A stretch of 64,000 nt of DNA from positions 550,393,705 to 550,457,704 of the forward strand of contig NC_092872.1 in the NCBI RefSeq assembly GCF_028372415.1, written 5' to 3'. The position numbers and the translations under genes were made by a program. The stretch is from Notamacropus eugenii (lineage: Eukaryota; Chordata; Mammalia; Diprotodontia; Macropodidae). Numbering within the stretch: the first letter of the stretch is position 1; every line of letters begins with the position of its first letter. Positions 57,470-64,000 of the stretch are shown here, piece by piece. A model generated the notes under the pieces. The model saw nothing but the letters and a program-made list of their open reading frames with translations, did not search any database and was not told the DNA's origin.

Positions 57470-59180
57470 GTCTGTACTCAGAGCTCATCAGTTATCTCTG
57501 CAGGTAGATAGCATTTTCTAGTGTAAGTCATAAATATTTGTATTGATCAAAGTAGCTAAGTCTTTCACAGTTGATCCTTGTTACAATGTTGCTGTTATTG
57601 TGTGCAGTGTTCTAGTTCTACTATCTCACTTTGCATCAGTTCATAGAAATCTTCTCAGGTTTTTATAAAACCGTCCCCTTCATCTTTTTTAACAACACAT
57701 GGTATTTTATCACAATCGTATACCATAACTTCTTCAGCTGTTCCTTAATTGATGGACATCCACTCATTTTCCAGTTCTTTGCCACCACAAAAAGAGCTAT
57801 TGTAAATATTTTTGTACATATGAATCCTTTGCCTTTTTCTTCTTGATTTCTTTATTATACTGACCTAGTAATGCTTTACTGGGTCAAAGTGCATGCACAG
57901 TTTTATAACCCTTTAGGCATAATTCCAAATTGTTTTTTAGAATGTTAGGACCAGATTACAGCTCTACCAGTAGTGCATTAGTTTACTTATTTTCCACATT
58001 CCCTCCAGTATTTCTTTTTCTTTCATGTTACGTTAACCAATTTGATGGGTGTGAGGTGGTACCTCAGAGTTATTTTAATTTGCCTTTCTCTAACTAGTCA
58101 GGATTCAGAGCATTTTTATATGACTATTAATACTTTTGATTTATTCTTCTGAAAACTACCTTTTCACATCCTTTGCCCACTTATCAGTTGGGGAATGGTT
58201 ATTATTATTATTATTTTTTTTTACAAATTTAGCTCAGTTCCCTATATATTTGAGAAATTAGATCTTTATCAAAGAAACTTGCTCTAAAATTTCCTCCCTA
58301 GTTTGCTTTTTTCCTTCTAATTTTGACTATTGGTTTTGTTTGTACAAAAGCTTAAATTTCATATAATCAAAATTATCCATTTTATTATTCCCATTATCCT
58401 TCCCATTATCCTCTTTATCTTTTATTTGGTTATGAACTCTTCCTATATCTATAGATCTGCTAGGTAGTTGTTTCACTCTTCCATTAACTTGCTTATATTA
58501 CCCTTTATGTTTAAATCATGTACCTTGTTTTGAATTTATCTTGGTATGTAGTTTGAGATATTGGTCTATTCTTAGTTTCTGCCAGGCTGCTTTTGAGTTT
58601 TCCCTGCAGTTTTTGTCAGAAAGTGAGTTCTTGCCCCCAAAGCTTGAATCTTTGGGTTTATCAAACATTAAATCACTGTGGTCATTTACTACTGTGAATT
58701 GTGTACCTCACTGATCTACCATTCCATTTCTTATCCAGTACAAGATTATTTTGATCATCACCACTTTGTAATATAGTATGAGGTCTGGTACTGTTTGGCT
58801 GCTTTCTTTCACTTTTTTTCATTGGTTCCTTTAATATTCCTGACCTTTTGTTCCTCCAGGTGAATTTTGTTAATTATTTTTTCTAATTCCATAAAAGAAT
58901 TCTTTGGTAGCTTGCTATGGCACTCAATAAGTAAATTAATTTAGGTAGTATTACCATTTTTATTATGTTGGCTTGTTCTACCCATGAGCAATCACTATTT
59001 CTAATATTGTTTAGATCTGTCTTTATTTGTGTGAAAAATGTTTTGTAATTGTGTTTATATAGTTCCTATATGTGTTTTGGTAGGTAGACTTCTAATTATT
59101 TTACATTCTCTGCAGTTATTTTAAATGATTTTCTTTCTATGTCTTCCTGCTACGTTGTAATGTTTTATTATTTGGTATTT
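57470..59180 (-). mobile_element. L1 LINE, ORF2 C-terminus and 3' UTR
   Basis: Antisense L1: 'agtctttcacagttgatcct', 'ttgccaccacaaaaagagct', 'gaggtggtacctcagagtta', 'attagatctttatcaaagaa', then ORF2 coding. The minus strand translates FDKPKDSSF, KNSLSDKNCRENSKAAWQK-like text, matching the L1 ORF2 C-terminal block before TPYTKINSKW. About 1.7 kb, 5'-truncated, inserted antisense to MBOAT2. Confidence 0.88.
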
Positions 59181-59194
59181 ATTGGTTGACATCC

Positions 59195-59300
59195 ATCTAG
59201 CCATGTGAACTTAGCTGAGTCACTTCACCTTTGCTGGGCCTTGGTTTCCACATCTGTAAAATCTGAAGGTTTTGGACAAACTGATGTCTCATTCCTTTTG
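59195..59300 (+). mobile_element. MIR-like SINE fragment
   Basis: 'gtgaacttagctgagtcact', 'cttggtttccacatctgtaa' and 'aggttttggacaaactgatg', sense. Confidence 0.6.
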
Positions 59301-59364
59301 ACTTTTTCATTCTTTCACTAGGAACATAAAAATTAACTTTATATACGGTTGCTATTGTTATTAT

Positions 59365-59540
59365 TACTGTTTGTCCTTCATTCCTAAAGAGGAATATGAC
59401 ATCAGCAAAGGGGGAGGTCATAAGCTGCAAGTGAATTGGATTGAAGTGAGGTGTGTAGTCATCAGACTCATTTTTTCCTCCAGAGCCATCTAGGCTCATT
59501 GGCAAGATATAGATCAGGACAACTGGAGATGACTCCTTTC
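59365..59540 (-). mobile_element. RTE-tailed SINE, tail half
   Basis: 'tttgtccttcattcctaaag', 'gctgcaagtgaattggattg', 'cagagccatctaggctcatt' and 'gatcaggacaactggagatg' match the copies at 33.5 and 40.1 kb. The tRNA-like head is missing. Confidence 0.7.
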
Positions 59541-60224
59541 TATAAGGTTATATGAAATTGAAAGGCTAAAAGTAGCTAGCTGATAGAATTTAATGATCAT
59601 TTTTGGGGCATGTTTAGAAGAGGTATCCACTCATTTATGGCTCATTCTAGATGATCTCTGCAGTCTCTTATACTAATATTGTGTCTTTTTAGGGGGAGGG
59701 CAGAGGAACAATAATGGAAGCTACAGAAGTTTTGAATCAAAACTTGTGTTCTTGCCATTAGGCAACTCTAATGCTTCCCAACAGATGAGTAGATGGGGCC
59801 AAAATTAAGAGTCTAAACTTCTTCCAATTGCAGATAGGTTTTTAGTGGCTTACTTTACAAGTAAAGGTATACTTAATGATTATACTATTTTGCAAATAAA
59901 CCATATTAAAAAAGGGAAATTTTAATTAATATCAATTAATTGCACTTATTACTTAAGATTTTTATTTATTATGAAATCACACTAATGTTAAAAATTACTT
60001 TGCTAAGTGATACAAGTTTTAATACATTTTTCAGTTTTTGTTACTGTTTATATTTAGTAATGACCAGCACAGGAAAAGATAACGACTCTCACTGCTCTCA
60101 GACTAAAGACAGACTGGCGATGGTTGGTTACCATGGGTCACATGATAAACAGGAGAGAGTGTCCAGTGGCAACCCACTCACCAAGTTATATGATGGGCAC
60201 AATTGTGACTAATGGAAGGTGGGT
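59541..60224. other. Intron 1, nothing recognised
   Basis: No repeat or exon recognised. Confidence 0.4.
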
Positions 60225-60352
60225 TAAGCAGGGGCACAGACACTCCTTATATCTTTAGTTTCTTTTATACTCTGTACATGTATCACGGGCTGCTGGCAAT
60301 CCTTTTGTGGGCCACAAATGCCCCACAGGCTGTATGTTGTGCAGGCCTGCAG
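60225..60352 (-). mobile_element. hAT-like DNA transposon end
   Basis: 'ttttgtgggccacaaatgcc' and 'ccacaggctgtatgttgtgc' then 'aggcctg' read as the reverse complement of a CAGGCCTGCACAAC-type hAT terminus. Only one end is seen, so the limits are rough. Confidence 0.35.
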
Positions 60353-61214
60353 TAGATGATTTAGACTGAAGTTTCAACATTTTTTGGTTAGAAATACCTA
60401 CTTTTCATTTCCCCAAAGCATGCAATCATTGTATAGTGTGGGATCATTGTTGGATTGATGGCAATGTAATCTTCTAGGCCTGGGGTGATGAAATAATGTG
60501 GTGGTAGGCTCACAGTAAAAGTCTCTTATTAGAGTGAAGAATAATCACAATTGTTAGCTGTGCTTCTCACTTTCAAGAGAATTCTGGTAAACTGTGAAGA
60601 TAGGAGATGTGGTGAATGGGGAAAATATCTCTGCTGACTCTTTAAAGATTTGTGATTTGAGGTTCTGAGATGTCCTAGAAGATTCTGATCTACTTAAAGG
60701 ACTTCCATTTTGATTTTCATCATGAGAGACAATAGAAATATATTGTATCAAGAAGTAGTTAGCCAGTTTATAGCATCAGCAGCAAGAAGCAACAAGTAAG
60801 TATAATGTGTAAATATAGAAACTTGATGAAGGGAGTACAAGCATATCTTTGTCTTTATTCCTTTATTTTACTGTTTGCTCCATGTGATTATCCTTATTTT
60901 CATTCTTTTCTTACTCTCTTACAGTTATTTATAATAAAAAAATCATTTACCCAGAACTCTTCTTTAAAAGTTTACTTTTGGGGGATATGCCACTTTCGGA
61001 AGAAACAGTCTTCAGTACAAGCTTATATTGACAATTTATTTTTTTTAAAACACAATTTTCCAGGGGATCTCTTTTGTCTACATAAGTCTGATTGTTTACA
61101 CCTTTTTTGTGTCCATGATATACTTTTATAATGAGATTTATTTTAGTGATAACTAAAGATTTTGATTTTTATTATTAAAGAATGAGATTTTAATTAAATT
61201 AATTATTAATTATT
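60353..61214. other. Intron 1, nothing recognised
   Basis: No repeat or exon recognised. A 108-codon frame at 60805-61131 has no motif and does not match MBOAT2 text. Confidence 0.4.
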
Positions 61215-61480
61215 AAGGCAGTGTGATATAGTAGGAAAAGTACTGATCTTGGGAGTTAGGGGACCTTTATTCTTGTCCCAGCTTTGCCACTAACTAGCTG
61301 TATGAACCTAGGTTAATCACTTTATTTTCCTTGAATTCTGTTTTATCATGAGTTAAATAAATAAGTTGTACTAGGTCTATATTTAAGTAAGACAGTTTTC
61401 TGGAACTAAATTTTATCATTTATTAAAAGAGAGGGTTGGACTAAATTGTCCTTAAGGTCCTTTCCTTTTGTTCATCATTA
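61215..61480 (+). mobile_element. MIR-like SINE
   Basis: 'ggcagtgtgatatagtagga', 'cagctttgccactaactagc', 'gagggttggactaaattgtc' and 'cttaaggtcctttcc', sense; the middle appears duplicated or expanded. Confidence 0.6.
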
Positions 61481-61984
61481 TGTGTTTCCTAAGACTAGAC
61501 GATATTTCTGAAAAATTTTTGACAAAGCATGGAGAAAATGTATGGCTTTCTGCCCATTAGAAAATGCAATTAACCAGGCAACCCCATATCCTGAGCGTAT
61601 TAAAGTGCATCAGATTTTAAAATCATATTCACTTTATTCATAATCAAGAAATAATTTCTTTTACATTTTTTCTTGCTAAATTCACTTCCTTTTATTAATT
61701 CTTCTTTTGACTTCCCTCTAAAGTAGAGAAATAGGGAAACTGAGACACAAAGGTTGACTGGATTTAGCTAGGGTTAGAATCCAATTTAAAAAAATTCACT
61801 CGTTTACTTTAATTCCCAAATATGCAAGACAGGGATAGTGCAATGAAGTAATATATTTTATTTTATTTTTTTAAATTCTGTTAAGTTTCTGAGTATAGGT
61901 TGAAACTAACATTTTATGAGAATTTTTCATTATCATTGACAGAGGATGAAGATATAGGTAGGATGGATTTGGTGTTAGAGGAGC
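61481..61984. other. Intron 1; short antisense SINE piece
   Basis: 'agaaatagggaaactgagac' with 'acaaaggttgactgg' (about 61725-61790) is an antisense SINE core. The rest is unassigned. Confidence 0.4.
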
Positions 61985-62100
61985 TGGCTTCAAATTATAG
62001 CTGTATTAATACTAGACTCCAGTAGTATCTAGAGTGACCTTGATTTTAAAAAGAGGGGCTTTGAACTAGACCACCTCTGAGGTACCTTCCAGTTCTAAAT
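61985..62100 (+). mobile_element. MIR-like SINE 3' part
   Basis: 'aaagaggggctttgaactag', 'accacctctgaggtaccttc' and 'cagttctaaat', sense. Confidence 0.55.
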
Positions 62101-62194
62101 TTTCTGTCCTCAGTGTGTGTAGAAAATTTTGAATTGATCCAGAATCAGAAGAGGTAGCTAATATGATTGGTAACAGATTGGAAATTCAGAAATA

Positions 62195-62440
62195 CTTTCC
62201 ACTGGATTGAGAGATGGATTGATACTATCTTATGCAATCTTTAGGGCCAAGTGTAAAATTTTACATTTAGGTTTAAAAAAATCAACTCCAGAAATTCTGT
62301 GGACTAGTGGAGCTGTCAGTGGGAGATGGAGGGGAATCTGATCTAATAGCAATTCACTTTACAAAGATGAAGGGCTTTTTAGTCCAGTACAAGATAAATG
62401 TAAGTCATTTGTTGACATGACTACTAGATATTTAGATTAT
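62195..62440 (+). mobile_element. CR1/L3-clade LINE fragment, sense
   Basis: 'gccaagtgtaaaattttaca' and 'tttaggtttaaaaaaatcaa' are the complement of the CR1/L3 block 'ttgaacccaagttgacactt' at 13.0 kb. This is the only sense CR1/L3 copy I see in the window. Confidence 0.5.
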
Positions 62441-62459
62441 GGGAGGTCATATTACAATC

Positions 62460-62650
62460 CACTGTTGGAATAATGGATAGAGAACTGGTCTTGAAAGGAG
62501 GAAATCATGTTCAAGGCACCCACCTGACTACGTGGCACTATGACTCTGGGCAAGTCACTTAACCCCTCACTTCATCTAAGTCTATAAATTGCAGAACAGC
62601 TGACCATATTAAAAATGAGTTCTATGCCAAAAGTTCCCTATATAAATGAA
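62460..62650 (+). mobile_element. tRNA-derived SINE
   Basis: 'ggataatggatagagaactg'-like head, 'tgactctgggcaagtcactt' and 'aacccctcacttcatctaag', sense. Confidence 0.6.
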
Positions 62651-63474
62651 ATAACAGGTCTGGATTTGGCAATTCATTGGCTTGGAGGAACTTGGAGGGA
62701 TGAGAAGGGCCCTTCACATGCCACACAAGGATCTCATCACTTTGATGCACCTGAGAGATGAAGGGGGTTGATGATGTGAGGGACAGCTTTGTGAGTTATG
62801 AGTATCGTCGTTGGTATGCAGAAAAGTGGAATCAGTTGGTTAGGGATTGTTGTAGTGGTCATTGATTGTGTTGGATAGAAGTGATTGTTGTATGTAATTC
62901 TCTTTTTCTATGTGAGAACTCTACACAAACTGACCAAAAGAAATTTCAATTTGAAGAATTTTTTGCAATTTGTAGGAATTTGTACATGACAAGGGTCACA
63001 GTTTTGGAAATAGGCTTGAAAGTTAACACCCTTTAAAAATGGAAGGTTAGAATTTCACACCACTAATGCTACATTCTGTCTGCAGACCCAAAAACACAGC
63101 TGTGCATTGGTTTATATAGAATGAAAAAAATAGCCTTGATAAAGTATCATTTTAAAAATTTGATCTAGCTAGTAATAGAGTAATCCCTAGAAAGATTGTA
63201 ATAGCCTAATTTGTGCCTATTAAAGTTAGACAGAATGCTATATCTTCCTACAACTGTTTGAATTTGAGACACTTAATATATTTTTTTGTACCAAACATGA
63301 TGTCAGGCATGCTTCATCCTTGGAACTACTAACTCAGTTGTTAAAATTGATTGTATACCATGAATAGAAGTGACAGTGCATTTTTGGTGAGAAAATGAAA
63401 GGGAGCAAGCAAAAGTAGGGGAAGGAATATAGATAATAGAATTAGATGTTTCTTGATAGATTTTTTCTTCCTTT
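62651..63474. other. Intron 1, nothing recognised
   Basis: No repeat or exon recognised. Confidence 0.4.
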
Positions 63475-64000
63475 TTGAACATTTTAAAAATGATGAGTTC
63501 CAAATTCTCTCCTTCTCTCCAGCCCCTCCTCCCCCTCATTGAGAAAGCAAGCAATGTGATACCCAATTTACTTGTGAAGTAATACAAGACATTTCTATAT
63601 CAGCCATCCTGAAAAAAAAAGTGGAAAAATGTGCTTCAATCAGGCCTCACGGTTAATCGGTTCCCTCTCTGGAGATGGAAAACATTTTTCATCATCAGCC
63701 CTTTGGGATTGTCCTGGATCGTTGTGTTATCAGAGAAGCTAAGTCTTTCACCGTTGTTCCTTGTTACACTGTTGCTGTTATTGTGCAGCAATGTTCTGAC
63801 CTTATTCACTTTACTCTTCATCAGTTCATATAAGTCTTTACAGGTGTTTCTGAAGCCATTCCCCTTGTCATTTCTTACAGCACATTACTATTTTACTACA
63901 ATTCTATACCACAACTTGTTCAGCCATCCCCCAATTGATGGGTACCCCCTCAGTTTCCAATTCTTTGTTACTACAAAAAGAGCTGCTAGTAAACATTTTT
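63475..64000 (-). mobile_element. L1 LINE 3' UTR, runs off the window
   Basis: 'aatcaggcctcacggttaat', 'aaacatttttcatcatcagc', 'ccaattgatgggtaccccct' and 'acaaaaagagctgctagtaa' repeat the order of the 57.5 kb copy. Antisense to MBOAT2; the 5' end lies beyond 64000. Confidence 0.85.

Noticed and set aside
53105-64000. MBOAT2 exon 2
   Set aside because: I looked for text like VNFVVCQLFALLAA with a flanking acceptor and did not find it. The exon is expected further downstream, as intron 1 is long in human.
1-64000. LTR retroviral copies or other virus-like elements
   Set aside because: I saw no paired LTRs, primer-binding site or gag/pol/env-like text. All reverse-transcriptase-like text fits non-LTR LINEs. 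Solo LTRs of families I do not recognise could be missed.
1-64000. Functional tRNA, rRNA or snRNA genes
   Set aside because: Box A/B-like text appears only inside SINE heads, without a foldable cloverleaf.

Overview
The window reads as mammalian, and very probably marsupial, nuclear DNA. It is AT-rich and almost wholly non-coding, and it is packed with L1, HAL1-like, L2, CR1/L3 and RTE-clade LINE relics. SINEs of the MIR/CORE kind are present with SINEs whose tails copy an RTE LINE, a mix typical of opossums and Australian marsupials. The species cannot be fixed from the sequence alone.

The one host protein-coding gene I can support is MBOAT2 on the + strand. Its first coding exon (53027-53104, 26 codons) sits in a CpG island of about 2 kb (about 51.88-53.85 kb). 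The exon ends in-phase at a splice donor after ...LPIDQ. The remaining 10.9 kb of the window is then the start of intron 1. The promoter carries three inverted CCAAT boxes, GC boxes, G-rich runs and trinucleotide repeats. Immediately upstream lies a nearly pure purine (GA)n tract of about 690 bp with an internal duplication.

Everything from 1 to about 51 kb is intergenic as far as I can read it. In placental mammals the DNA upstream of MBOAT2 is a long gene-poor interval toward ASAP2, and the layout here fits that. It is built of old repeats: L2 pieces in both orientations (longest at 27.83-30.47 kb), CR1/L3 3' pieces, RTE relics (3.8, 25.9, 47.4 and 50.5 kb), L1 3' ends and dozens of SINEs. 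The best preserved element is a full-length half-LINE (HAL1 type, 4513-7307, minus strand) with perfect 14-bp target-site duplications and an ORF1 that can be followed through coiled coil, RRM and C-terminal domain. A full-length RTE-tailed SINE with target duplications lies at 40106-40414. Three small hAT-like DNA elements are also visible, two of them nested inside SINEs.

I saw no tRNA or rRNA genes, CRISPR arrays or LTR retroviral copies. The long open frames in the GA and CT tracts are low-complexity artefacts. Repeat identities come from recalled consensus blocks, so their edges are approximate to a few tens of bases unless target duplications are given.
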